NCBI RefSeq assembly: GCF_041320595.1
Contig: NZ_CP166625.1
Location: 3,284,001 to 3,348,000, forward strand
Length of the DNA stretch: 64,000 nucleotides
Source of the DNA: Pleomorphomonas sp. PLEO
GTDB taxonomy: Bacteria; Pseudomonadota; Alphaproteobacteria; Rhizobiales; Pleomorphomonadaceae
Reading direction: 5' to 3'
Shown here piece after piece: positions 8,536-16,740 of the stretch. Below the pieces are notes generated by a model. That model saw nothing but the letters and a program-made list of their open reading frames with translations. It had not been told where the DNA came from and did not search any database. How positions within the stretch are numbered: position 1 is the stretch's first letter; every line of letters starts with the position of its first letter. A program made the position numbers and the translations under genes.

Positions 8536-8842
8536 GTTGCCTGCCCAAACGATCCATGATAATTCTGTATATGAAGTTTCTTATATAAAATATTGAAATA
8601 TAACAATTTATTGTTTCCCTTAATGTGTTGAATCCATCTGGATCTGCGATCCGCTTCATGTGTTGATTCAGGTGCCTTCGGCGTAAGAACTGGATTTCTT
8701 CATGTTGTGAATCAAGCTGCGCGTGTTGCGTAGGATCTACGCATATCTGCGAATGACTCGCAAAAACACGAGCAGTGCTATTGACAGGCGCGCCCTAAAT
8801 GTTGAAAGCAATTATCATCTTATTGGTCGACAGGAGACCGGG
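8536..8842. other. Intergenic region before the efe operon
   Basis: The stretch is strikingly AT-rich between about 8555 and 8635, unlike its surroundings. It holds a palindrome TGCGTA-GGATC-TACGCA at 8727-8743 and three loosely similar TGTTGaATC-type segments. I see no convincing gene: a frame from 8723 runs into efeU but has no ribosome site and no conserved residues before 8843. It probably carries the efe promoter and an iron-responsive control site. I could not recognise a clear Fur, Irr or RirA box. Confidence 0.5.
8727..8743. promoter_or_regulatory. Palindrome upstream of efeU, possible operator
   Basis: Perfect inverted repeat TGCGTA, spacer GGATC, TACGCA, about 100 bases before the efeU start. 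Its size fits a dimeric regulator site. The regulator is unknown, and an RNA hairpin is also possible. Confidence 0.35.
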
Positions 8843-9688
8843 GTGCTGGCGCCATTTCTCATCATGCTGCGTGAGGGCATAGAAGCCGCGCTAGTGACCG
8901 GAATCATCGCGAGCTATCTCAAGCAGACGGGGCGTGGCGCGTATCTACCGGTGGTGTGGGTTGGCGTGTTGCTTGCCGTGGCGCTTTCGTTGTTTGCCGG
9001 CGCCGCCTTGCAGTTGATGGCTGCCGAGTTCCCTCAAAAAGCCCAAGAGCTGTTCGAGGCGATCATCGGCTTCGTCGCAGTGATCGTGCTGGTCAGCATG
9101 GTGTTCTGGATGCGCCGCGCCGCTCGCTCTATCAAGGGTGAGTTGCGTGGGGCAATCGACGCTGCCATGCGGGCACCGAACGGCGCTACCTGGGCGCTGA
9201 TCGGCATGACCTTCTTTGCCGTGGGGCGAGAGGGACTCGAATCCGTCTTCTTCCTGCTCGCCGTTTTCCAACAGAGCCCGGGCGCTTCCGCGCCGATTGG
9301 TGCTCTGCTTGGCCTGTTGGTCGCTGTGGCGCTGGGTTATGCGCTTTATCGTGGTGGCATCCGCCTCGATCTCAGGCGCTTTTTCCGGTGGACGGGCATT
9401 TTCATTCTTGTCGTCGCGGCCGGGCTTGCCGCAGCCAGCTTGCGCAGCTTGCATGAGGCGGGTCTGTGGAACCTCCTCCAGGCGCGCGTCTACGACCTGT
9501 CCGACACGCTGCCGGTGTCGAGCGTCCTCGGCACCATTCTGTCCGGCGTGTTCAACTATCAGGAAGCGCCGACGGTCGGCGAGGCGGGACTCTATGTCGT
9601 CTTCCTCGTTGTGACGCTGACGCTGTTTCTGAAACCCGAGCGGCCAGCCTTTTTCAGGCCGGCGGTGAACGGGACCGAGAAGGGGTAA
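8843..9688 (+). CDS. efeU: Ferrous/ferric iron permease, FTR1/EfeU family
   Basis: Integral membrane iron channel of about 281 residues with seven predicted helices. Both iron-binding REGLE-type motifs are present: REGIE at 10-14 in helix 1 and REGLE at 129-133 in helix 4. I chose the GTG at 8843 because AGGAG lies 6 bases before it and the first helix starts at once; the upstream ATG at 8723 would add 40 unconserved residues. It is the first gene of efeU-efeO-efeB-efeO2. In this system EfeO and EfeB act in the periplasm and EfeU carries iron across the inner membrane. Confidence 0.92.
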   Translation: MLAPFLIMLREGIEAALVTGIIASYLKQTGRGAYLPVVWVGVLLAVALSLFAGAALQLMAAEFPQKAQELFEAIIGFVAVIVLVSMVFWMRRAARSIKGELRGAIDAAMRAPNGATWALIGMTFFAVGREGLESVFFLLAVFQQSPGASAPIGALLGLLVAVALGYALYRGGIRLDLRRFFRWTGIFILVVAAGLAAASLRSLHEAGLWNLLQARVYDLSDTLPVSSVLGTILSGVFNYQEAPTVGEAGLYVVFLVVTLTLFLKPERPAFFRPAVNGTEKG

Positions 9689-9690
9689 GG

Positions 9691-10881
9691 ATGTCTTCGC
9701 CTGATCCGCAACGCGCCGGTGTTCCGCCGTCGCGACTGATAACTGCTGCGCTTGTCGCGGCGGGCGTGCTGGTGCTCGCCGGCGGCGGGGCCTTCTATCT
9801 GGCCTCGTTGAAGGCGTCACGGCCGGTCGAGCCGGGCGCGATTGCCATTCGCGTGGGCGACAAGACTTGCCAGCCGATGGACCTGACGGTGCCGGCCGGG
9901 CGCAGCGTGTTCGAGATCGAGAATGCCTCGAACCGGCCGATCGAGTGGGAGATCCTTGATGGCGTCATGGTGATCGAGGAGCGCGAAAACATCGCTCCCG
10001 GTTTCCGTTCGCAACTTGCCGTTCGTTTGAAGCCGGGCGTCTACGACATCACCTGCGGTCTCCTCTCCAACCCGCGCGGTAAGCTGACGGTGACCGCTTC
10101 GGCGCGCTCGGAGGCGGAAAAAGCCAAGCCTCCGCTCAAGGCATTCATCGGCCCGCTGTCCGAATACAAGGTCTATCTTGCCCTGCAATCGGGCCAGATG
10201 ATTCAGGCGACAAAGGCGCTGGCAACGGCTGTCGACATTGGAGATTCCACGGCTGCCAAGTCCGCCTATGTCGCTGCCCGGACCGCATACCGGCACGTCG
10301 AGGCGGTGAGCGGCCGCATCGCCGATCTCGAGAACGCCATCGATCCGATCGCCGCCTATCTCGCTGGTCGCGAGCAAGACCCAGCCTTCACCGGGTTCCA
10401 TCGTGTCGAGTTCGGGCTCTGGCGAGATAATTCGACCGCTGGCTTGAAACCCGTCACCGACAAGCTGGCCGCGGACGCGGTGGCATTGCGGGACCGCCTC
10501 AAGGCCGTGAAGTTCGAACCGGCCGACCTCGCGAGCAATGCGGCGCGCGAGGCACGGCGGCTTGCCGAGGGACCAGTGATCTCCGGCGACAGTCTCTACG
10601 CCGGCGACGACCTCGGCGAATTCGCAGCTGCCGTTGATGGGCTTGAGAAGCCGGTGTCGCTGTTGCAGCCGCTTGCGAACGACGCGTCGCCCGATGCGAC
10701 CAAGGCTGTGAGCGATGCCTTCGCGGCGGTGAGGGCCGAAATCGTCAAACTCGCCGGACCGGGCGCGGTGCCTGTCGCCTATTCCGAAGTGCCGCCGGAC
10801 GCCCGCAAGGCACTGTCTGCCACGTTCGTCGCGCTCGCCGACGCTATCGACCGGATCAATCCGGCGCTTGGGTTGGAGTAA
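9691..10881 (+). CDS. efeO: EfeO with N-terminal cupredoxin-like domain and M75 domain
   Basis: Periplasmic iron-handling component of the EfeUOB system, 396 residues. An uncleaved-looking membrane anchor (about 17-37) leads into a cupredoxin-like domain (about 45-130). The M75 peptidase-like helical domain (about 148-396) carries the metal motif HxxE as HRVE at 237-240 within FHRVEFGLW. GTAAGG precedes the ATG, 2 bases after efeU. The cupredoxin-M75 order matches classical E. coli EfeO. A second M75-only copy lies at 12228, so the operon carries two versions. Confidence 0.92.
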   Translation: MSSPDPQRAGVPPSRLITAALVAAGVLVLAGGGAFYLASLKASRPVEPGAIAIRVGDKTCQPMDLTVPAGRSVFEIENASNRPIEWEILDGVMVIEERENIAPGFRSQLAVRLKPGVYDITCGLLSNPRGKLTVTASARSEAEKAKPPLKAFIGPLSEYKVYLALQSGQMIQATKALATAVDIGDSTAAKSAYVAARTAYRHVEAVSGRIADLENAIDPIAAYLAGREQDPAFTGFHRVEFGLWRDNSTAGLKPVTDKLAADAVALRDRLKAVKFEPADLASNAAREARRLAEGPVISGDSLYAGDDLGEFAAAVDGLEKPVSLLQPLANDASPDATKAVSDAFAAVRAEIVKLAGPGAVPVAYSEVPPDARKALSATFVALADAIDRINPALGLE

Positions 10882-10886
10882 CAAGG

Positions 10887-12194
10887 ATGCTCGATCCGAA
10901 GGATCTCCGCCGCCCCTCGCTTTCTCTCGATCGTCGCCGGTTGCTGAAGGGGCTCGGTGCCACGGCAATCGGTAGCTCGCTCGCAGGTGTCGCCAAGGCT
11001 GAAACCGCGCATCACTCGGTCGCCGATGCCCCGGTTGCCAACGCGGCGAGCCAGATCGACAGCGTTGCCTATCTCGGCATCCATCAGGCCGGCATCGTCA
11101 ATGCCCGCCCGGCCAATGGCATGGTGGCGAGCTTCGATGTGCTGGCCAACGATGCCGGTGAGCTCGAGACGCTGTTCCGGACGCTGACGGCACGTATCGC
11201 CTTTCTCACTGTCGGCGGTCCGGTACCCGTTCTCGACCCAAAGCTGCCCCCCACCGACTCCGGTCTGCTGGGCCCAACGGTGCGGCCTGATAACCTGACG
11301 ATCACCGTGTCTCTTGGTGCCTCGTTGTTCGACGAGCGGCCGTGGCTCGCCCCCTTGAAGCCGAAGCATCTCTCGCGGATGACCCGCTTCCCCAATGACG
11401 CGCTCGATGCCGAAATCTGCCACGGCGATCTAACCATTCAGATCTGCGCCAATACGCAGGACGCCACGATCCACGCGCTCCGGGACATTATCAAGGCATC
11501 GAGCCGCCAGTTGATCCTGAAGTGGAAGCAGGAAGGCAACGTGCCGGTCATTACGCCGGGGCCGGATGGCCGCGCCGAGAGTGCCCGCAATTTCCTCGGC
11601 TTCCGCGATGGAACCGCCAATCCGGACTCTTCGGACGCCACCGAGATGGATCGCGTGGTTTGGGTGGGGCAGGAGGATGGCGAGCCGGCCTGGGCAATGG
11701 GCGGCAGCTATCAGGTGGTTCGCATCATCCGCAATTTCGTCGAACGATGGGATCGTACGCCATTCGGCGAGCAGGAGCGCATCATCGGTCGCACTAAAAT
11801 GACCGGCGCGCCACTCGATCGCCGGGATGGCCGCGAGTTCGACGTGCCTGATTTCGCGGCCGATCCCGAGGGCAAATCAACGCCCATGGATGCCCATATC
11901 CGGCTTGCCAACGCCCGCGACGAGGCTTCGAAAGCGCATACGATCCTGCGGCGGCCGTTCAACTACTCCAACGGTGTCACCCGCTCTGGTCAACTCGACC
12001 AGGGACTGCTGTTCATTTGCTATCAGGCAAACCTCGAACGGGGCTTCATAACCGTGCAGCGCAAGCTCAACGGCGAACCGCTCGAGGAATATCTCAAGCC
12101 AGTCGGCGGCGGCTATTTCTACACGCTTCCCGGAATTCGCGACGCTTCCGATTACCTCGGCAGCTCGTTGATCGCCGCTGCGCGCGGCGCCTGA
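10887..12194 (+). CDS. efeB: Deferrochelatase/peroxidase EfeB, DyP-type haem enzyme
   Basis: Periplasmic dye-decolourising-type haem peroxidase of 435 residues, thought to oxidise ferrous iron or release iron from haem. A twin-arginine signal (SLDRRRLLKGLG, residues 11-24) exports it folded. The DyP GxxDG motif appears as FRDGTANP, with the catalytic Asp. A DAHIRLAN segment supplies the expected proximal haem His. It starts 5 bases after efeO and has AAGGA before the ATG. Length and motif order are normal for EfeB. Confidence 0.94.
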   Translation: MLDPKDLRRPSLSLDRRRLLKGLGATAIGSSLAGVAKAETAHHSVADAPVANAASQIDSVAYLGIHQAGIVNARPANGMVASFDVLANDAGELETLFRTLTARIAFLTVGGPVPVLDPKLPPTDSGLLGPTVRPDNLTITVSLGASLFDERPWLAPLKPKHLSRMTRFPNDALDAEICHGDLTIQICANTQDATIHALRDIIKASSRQLILKWKQEGNVPVITPGPDGRAESARNFLGFRDGTANPDSSDATEMDRVVWVGQEDGEPAWAMGGSYQVVRIIRNFVERWDRTPFGEQERIIGRTKMTGAPLDRRDGREFDVPDFAADPEGKSTPMDAHIRLANARDEASKAHTILRRPFNYSNGVTRSGQLDQGLLFICYQANLERGFITVQRKLNGEPLEEYLKPVGGGYFYTLPGIRDASDYLGSSLIAAARGA

Positions 12195-12227
12195 TCCCAT
12201 ATCCATTTCATGAAGGGAGACCGAAAC

Positions 12228-13046
12228 ATGCGTATTTCCGGCCTTGTCGGTGCTTCGGCGCTGACGCTCATCCTCTCATCCGGCGCCTTCGCCCAAGAGG
12301 CCAGCCTCGATCTCGTCGAGCCGATTGCCGAGTACAAGATCTACGTCTCGGAGCAGGTCGCTAAGCTGGTGCAGGACACCACTGCCTTTACCGCTGCCGT
12401 CAAGGCCGGCGAGGTGGACAAGGCCAAGGCGCTGTTCGCGCCGACGCGCGTTTCTTACGAGGCGATCGAGCCGATCGCCGAACTGTTTTCCGACCTCGAC
12501 GTTTCCATCGACTCGCGCGCCGATGACTACGAGAAGGCCGAGGCGGACCCGGAATTCCCCGGCTTCCACCGCATCGAGTACGGCCTGTGGGAGAAGAACT
12601 CGACCGAGGGCCTTGCGCCGGTGGCAGACAAGCTGCTCGCCGACGTCAAGGAGCTGGAAAGCCGCATCGCCTCGCTGACTTTCCCGCCCGAGAAGGTCGT
12701 CGGTGGCGCAGCCGTGCTGATGGAAGAAGTGGCGGCCACCAAAATTTCCGGTGAGGAAGATCGCTACAGCCACACCGATCTCTGGGATTTCCGCGGCAAC
12801 TTCGACGGCTCACGCAAGATCGTGGATCTGGTCCGGCCGCTGATCGCCGCCAAGGAAGCCGACTTCTTGAAGACGGTGGACGCCAACTTCACCACCGTCG
12901 ATACAACGCTCGCCAAGTACAAGGATGGCGAGGGCTACGTCACCTATGACAAGCTGACCGAGGATGATCGCAAGGTGCTGGCGGCGGCGGTCAATACGCT
13001 GGCCGAGGATCTGTCGACTTTGCGCGGCAAGCTCGGGCTTGATTGA
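12228..13046 (+). CDS. efeO: Second EfeO-like M75 protein without cupredoxin domain
   Basis: A 272-residue secreted protein: signal peptide about 1-23 (ending GAFAQ), then only an M75 domain with FHRIEYGLW (HxxE at 114-117) and a C-terminal helical half. I chose the ATG at 12228, preceded by GAAGGGAG, over one at 12210 because the signal peptide begins there. M75-only forms are known as EfeM in other bacteria. It closes the efe operon after efeB and is followed by a hairpin terminator. Two M75 proteins may act at different steps or bind different metal loads (inference). Confidence 0.9.
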   Translation: MRISGLVGASALTLILSSGAFAQEASLDLVEPIAEYKIYVSEQVAKLVQDTTAFTAAVKAGEVDKAKALFAPTRVSYEAIEPIAELFSDLDVSIDSRADDYEKAEADPEFPGFHRIEYGLWEKNSTEGLAPVADKLLADVKELESRIASLTFPPEKVVGGAAVLMEEVAATKISGEEDRYSHTDLWDFRGNFDGSRKIVDLVRPLIAAKEADFLKTVDANFTTVDTTLAKYKDGEGYVTYDKLTEDDRKVLAAAVNTLAEDLSTLRGKLGLD

Positions 13047-13070
13047 GGTCGAATTTCCGGGATTGAGGAA

Positions 13071-13096
13071 GGCGGCGGTCCGAAAGGGCCGCCGTC
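13071..13096. terminator. Hairpin between efe operon and ribH
   Basis: An 11-bp stem with GAAA loop (GGCGGCGGTCC / GGGCCGCCGTC with G-T wobbles) lies between convergent operons and is followed by TCGTTTG. It probably stops efe transcription and perhaps rib transcription as well. Confidence 0.65.
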
Positions 13097-13112
13097 CTCG
13101 TTTGTGGGGATG

Positions 13113-13568
13113 TCAGCCCGCCTTGATTTTGTTCAGCGTTGCCAGCGTCTCGACGCAGGCCGCCGCCGCTTCGCGGCCCTTGTTGGCAGCGTCATCGCGG
13201 CTGCGGACCAAGGCTTGTTCGTCGGTGTAAGTGGTGAGAATGCCGAAGGTGATCGGCACGCCGGTGGCGAGAGTGGCCTGCATCAGTCCGGTGGCGGCAC
13301 CGAGGCTGATGAACTCGAAATGCGCCGTGTCGCCCTTGATGACGCAGCCGAGGCAGATCACGCCGGCATAGCGGCCGCTTTTGGCTAGCGTCTGGGCAAG
13401 AAGCGGAATCTCGAAGGCGCCGGGAGCCGAGAAGATATCGCCATCGAGCAAAGCTACGCCGCGTTCTTCGAGCTCACGACGCGTGCCGGCAAGAAGGCCG
13501 CCGGTTACCTCCTGATTGAACTGGCTGACGACGACCGCAAGGCGCGGTGGCGTAGGGGAAGCTGTCAT
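13113..13568 (-). CDS. ribH: 6,7-dimethyl-8-ribityllumazine synthase
   Basis: Penultimate riboflavin step: condenses 5-amino-6-ribitylamino-uracil with dihydroxybutanone phosphate. The 151-residue protein shows the RibH landmarks VVVSQFNQEVTGGLL, PGAFEIPLLAQTL, LGCVIKGDTAHFEFI and the GILTTYTDEQA segment. The ATG at 13568 has GAGGATC before it, and the gene starts 7 bases after the ribBA stop. It is the last gene of ribD-ribE-ribBA-ribH. Confidence 0.96.
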   Translation of the reverse strand: MTASPTPPRLAVVVSQFNQEVTGGLLAGTRRELEERGVALLDGDIFSAPGAFEIPLLAQTLAKSGRYAGVICLGCVIKGDTAHFEFISLGAATGLMQATLATGVPITFGILTTYTDEQALVRSRDDAANKGREAAAACVETLATLNKIKAG

Positions 13569-13575
13569 TGGATCC

Positions 13576-14784
13576 TCACGAGTCATGCTGGCAAAGGCTG
13601 TGGCCGAAGCGCTGGCCCTTGGTGGCAAGGTAGCGGCGGTTGAACGGATTGGGCGGGATGATGAGCGGCACTTGCCCGACGACATCGATGCCGTAACCGG
13701 TGAGCGCATCGGCCTTGGCAGGGTTGTTGGAGAGCAGACGCAGGCGGTCGATGCCGAGCGCCTTCAGGATCTGCGCCGCGATCCCGTAATGGCGGGCATC
13801 GGCCGGTAGGCCGAGGGCGGTGTTGGCGTCGAGCGTGTCGAGGCCGCCGTCCTGTAGCGCATAGGCGCGGATCTTGTTGGCAAGGCCGATGCCGCGTCCC
13901 TCCTGGCCGCGCAGGTAGACCACTACGCCACCCTCGGGGTCTTCGGAGATCAGCCGCTGAGCCTCATGCAGTTGCGGACCACAGTCGCAGCGGAGAGAGC
14001 CGAGCGCGTCGCCCGTCAGACATTCGGAGTGAACGCGGACGAGCGGCGTTTTGCCCAGAGGGCGACGCACGATGGCGAGATGTTCGACGCCGTCGACAAG
14101 GCTGCGGAAGGCATGGACCCGCAACACGCCATCAGCATAGGCCGTCGGAAGGTCGGCGCTCGCCACCTCCTCGACCAGGGGCTCGGTCGCCCAGCGATGT
14201 TCCACCAGCTCTGCGATGGTGAGGACCGGGATATCGTGCTCCCTCGCGAAGCGGTCGAGTTCGGGCCTTTGGGCCATGTGGCCGCTCTCGCCCATCACTT
14301 CGCAGATGACGGCGGCGGGCGACAGCCCGGCGAGACGAACAAGGTCGATCGCCCCCTCGGTGTGGCCATTGCGGGCGAGCACGCCGCCCTCGGCCGCCCG
14401 GAGCGGGAATACGTGGCCAGGCGAGACGATGGCGCCAGGCGCTACGGCCGGGTCGGCGGCGACGCGGATGGTGTGCGCCCGGTCATAGGCCGAGATGCCG
14501 GTCGTAATGCCTTCGCGCGCCTCGATGGAGACGGTGAAGGCGGTGGAGCGGCGGGCACGGTTCATCGCCACCATCGGCGAAAGACCGATCCGGTCGATCT
14601 GTTCGCCGGTGAGCGCCAGACAGATCAGACCGCAGGCCTTCTTGGCCATGAAGGCGATGGCTTCGGGCGTGGCGAACTCGGCGGCGACGACCAGGTCGCC
14701 TTCGTTTTCCCGGTCCTCGTCATCGACGAGCAGGACCATGCCGCCGGCCTTCAGCCGGTTCAGTGCGCGAGATAGGGCTTGCAT
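13576..14784 (-). CDS. ribBA: Bifunctional DHBP synthase / GTP cyclohydrolase II
   Basis: Supplies both riboflavin precursors. Residues 1 to about 200 are dihydroxybutanone-phosphate synthase (LVDDEDRENEGDLVVAAE metal/substrate loop, GHTEGAIDL). About 205-402 are GTP cyclohydrolase II. Many alphaproteobacterial fusions have a degenerate RibA half; here the zinc cysteines (SECLTGDALGSLRCDCG) and the RGQEGRGIGL loop are intact, so both activities are likely. It starts inside the end of ribE with a 25-base overlap, suggesting coupling. Confidence 0.95.
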   Translation of the reverse strand: MQALSRALNRLKAGGMVLLVDDEDRENEGDLVVAAEFATPEAIAFMAKKACGLICLALTGEQIDRIGLSPMVAMNRARRSTAFTVSIEAREGITTGISAYDRAHTIRVAADPAVAPGAIVSPGHVFPLRAAEGGVLARNGHTEGAIDLVRLAGLSPAAVICEVMGESGHMAQRPELDRFAREHDIPVLTIAELVEHRWATEPLVEEVASADLPTAYADGVLRVHAFRSLVDGVEHLAIVRRPLGKTPLVRVHSECLTGDALGSLRCDCGPQLHEAQRLISEDPEGGVVVYLRGQEGRGIGLANKIRAYALQDGGLDTLDANTALGLPADARHYGIAAQILKALGIDRLRLLSNNPAKADALTGYGIDVVGQVPLIIPPNPFNRRYLATKGQRFGHSLCQHDS

Positions 14785-15368
14785 AGTGCCTCCACGTATT
14801 TGGCGATGACGTCGACCTCGACATTGATTTCGTCGCCGAGAGCGGCAGCCGACAGGTTGGTGTTGTCCCAGGTGTGGGGAATGATGGTGATGCCGATGCG
14901 GGCACCATCCCGTGCCGGTTCGATGGTGTTGATGGTGAGGCTGATGCCGTTGAGCGAGATCGACCCCTTTTCGACGCAGTAACGGGCGATCGCGGCGGGC
15001 AGGTCAAACTCCAGGCGGCGGGCGTCGCTGTCGGGCGTTACCGAGACAAACGTTGCTTTGCCATCGACGTGGCCCTGGACCATGTGGCCGGACAGGCGAT
15101 CAGCGAGCGCTACCGAGCGCTCAAGGTTGACCACTGAACCGGTTGTGAGACGGCCAAGATTGGAGCGAGACAGTGTTTCGGGAGAGAGGAAGAAGCGGGC
15201 CGTGCCTGCCTCGTCCATCTCCGTCACGGTGAGGCAGACGCCGTTGACGGCGATGCTTTCGCCGAGTTCAAGGTCGGACCAGCCGGTTGGAATGGAGACC
15301 ACCAGCGAGCCGCCGGTGGCCTCGGCCGTCCGGACCGCGACGGTCCGGGCGATGATGCCGGAAAACAT
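14760..15368 (-). CDS. ribE: Riboflavin synthase alpha chain
   Basis: Dismutates two 6,7-dimethyl-8-ribityllumazine molecules into riboflavin. The 202-residue protein begins MFSGII and contains the duplicated lumazine-binding barrels, with ESIAVNGVCLTV in the first half and GSISLNGISLTI in the second, plus HMVQGHVDGKA. It starts 6 bases after ribD. Length is normal for the family. Confidence 0.95.
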   Translation of the reverse strand: MFSGIIARTVAVRTAEATGGSLVVSIPTGWSDLELGESIAVNGVCLTVTEMDEAGTARFFLSPETLSRSNLGRLTTGSVVNLERSVALADRLSGHMVQGHVDGKATFVSVTPDSDARRLEFDLPAAIARYCVEKGSISLNGISLTINTIEPARDGARIGITIIPHTWDNTNLSAAALGDEINVEVDVIAKYVEALCKPYLAH

Positions 15369-15374
15369 AAGGTT

Positions 15375-16382
15375 TCAGCCTTTCTTGTTGTGGTTTCGAG
15401 AAACGGTGACGCGGTCGGGAGTGCCGTCCCCGATCTTTCTGATGGTGACGTGCTCGTCCCAGATGTCGGTAGCGAGGATGGCGGAAGTCAGTATCGGCCC
15501 GGCCTCGACCAGGACCTCATGGACGCTCTCCGTGCCGAGACGGGTGAGTGCTTCGCCAATGTCGGAGAACAGTATCGGCCGCAGGCCGCGCCGTGCCGCT
15601 TCGGTGAGATAGTCGGCCGGCACACGGCTGCCGCGGTCGAGAATGGCGAGGATTCGGCGCTTGTCCGGATGGTCCGGGAGCCGGCGGACGGTGAATTCCG
15701 GGTTGTCGGCCAGGATCGTACCGCTGCCGGTGAGGATGGCATCGGCGCGGCGACGCATGCGGTGGGCAAGCGTCAGAGAAGTTTCCGACGTGAAGGTGCG
15801 GTGGCCCACCGGCGGGATCATCGATCCTGTGTCATCAAGTGCCTGCTTGACCGTGACGAAGGGGAGGCCGGTGGTCACCCATTTGACGAAGGGGGCGATG
15901 AGGCGCTCGGTGTCGGCGGCGAGGCGACTGGCGTCGGGATGGTCGAATTCAGAGAGGAAGCGAACGGAGAGGCCGGCCGCGGCAAGACGCGCCGCGCCGC
16001 CGCCGTCGACGCGCGGATTGGGATCGGTCTCGGCGATCCATACCTCTCGGGCAGGCGTTGCCAGGATCGCCTCGGCGCAGGGCGGTGTGCGGCCATGGTG
16101 GTTGCAAGGCTCCAGCGTGACCACCACGGTGTGAATGCGGTCGATCGTGCCAGCCGCGTTGCAGGCGGCAATGGCGCGAGCCTCGGCATGCAGATCGCCG
16201 GCCTTGCGATGCGCCTCGACGGCGAGACTATTGCCGACCGCGTCAAGCAGCACGCAGCCGACCGGCGGATTGGGGGATGTGGCGCCAGCATAATCGGCCG
16301 CGACGGCGATCGCGCGTGCAAAGGCATCGGCAATGACGCCGGCAGGCAGAGAAGAACTGGTCAGGTCGTTTAAAGCGCCCAT
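15375..16382 (-). CDS. ribD: Bifunctional riboflavin deaminase/reductase RibD
   Basis: Second and third steps of riboflavin synthesis. The deaminase half has zinc motif HAE at residues 65-67 and PCNHHGRTPPC with Cys93 and Cys102. The reductase half follows (about 155-335), with VTVKQALDDTGSM and an NADPH-binding GSGTILADNPEFT region. At 335 residues it is a little shorter than E. coli RibD (367). GAGGAC precedes the ATG at 16382, next to a small hairpin (16391-16404). The FMN riboswitch upstream makes it the flavin-controlled first gene. Confidence 0.94.
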   Translation of the reverse strand: MGALNDLTSSSLPAGVIADAFARAIAVAADYAGATSPNPPVGCVLLDAVGNSLAVEAHRKAGDLHAEARAIAACNAAGTIDRIHTVVVTLEPCNHHGRTPPCAEAILATPAREVWIAETDPNPRVDGGGAARLAAAGLSVRFLSEFDHPDASRLAADTERLIAPFVKWVTTGLPFVTVKQALDDTGSMIPPVGHRTFTSETSLTLAHRMRRRADAILTGSGTILADNPEFTVRRLPDHPDKRRILAILDRGSRVPADYLTEAARRGLRPILFSDIGEALTRLGTESVHEVLVEAGPILTSAILATDIWDEHVTIRKIGDGTPDRVTVSRNHNKKG

Positions 16383-16390
16383 GCGGTCCT

Positions 16391-16404
16391 CGATCCAATG
16401 ATCG
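16391..16404 (-). promoter_or_regulatory. Small hairpin abutting the ribD ribosome-binding site
   Basis: On the mRNA strand CGATC-ATTG-GATCG folds back on itself and its last base is the first base of the GAGGAC ribosome site. It lies between the riboswitch and the start codon and could be part of a translation-level switch. A CCTCC/GGAGG pairing lies further upstream (about 16451-16465). Confidence 0.35.
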
Positions 16405-16477
16405 AACGCACTGGGGGCGCAAGCAAACGCGCAAGCACGCGCGCCTCCGCACAGGAGGACACACGTGTGGCGTCAGC

Positions 16478-16623
<146 letters not shown>

Positions 16624-16740
16624 TTCACCGCCATGAAAGGCGGCATCCAAAAGCATAGGCATGACGATCCAGACGCGCAAGATCGGATCGATTACGAAGC
16701 GCGCCGTGCACGCGATCGTGTTCGGCGCGCCTCCCCGGCG

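Noticed and set aside
8723-8842. N-terminal extension of EfeU by 40 residues
   Set aside because: No ribosome site at 8723 and the extension has no membrane or signal features; GTG 8843 has AGGAG before it and starts directly at helix 1.
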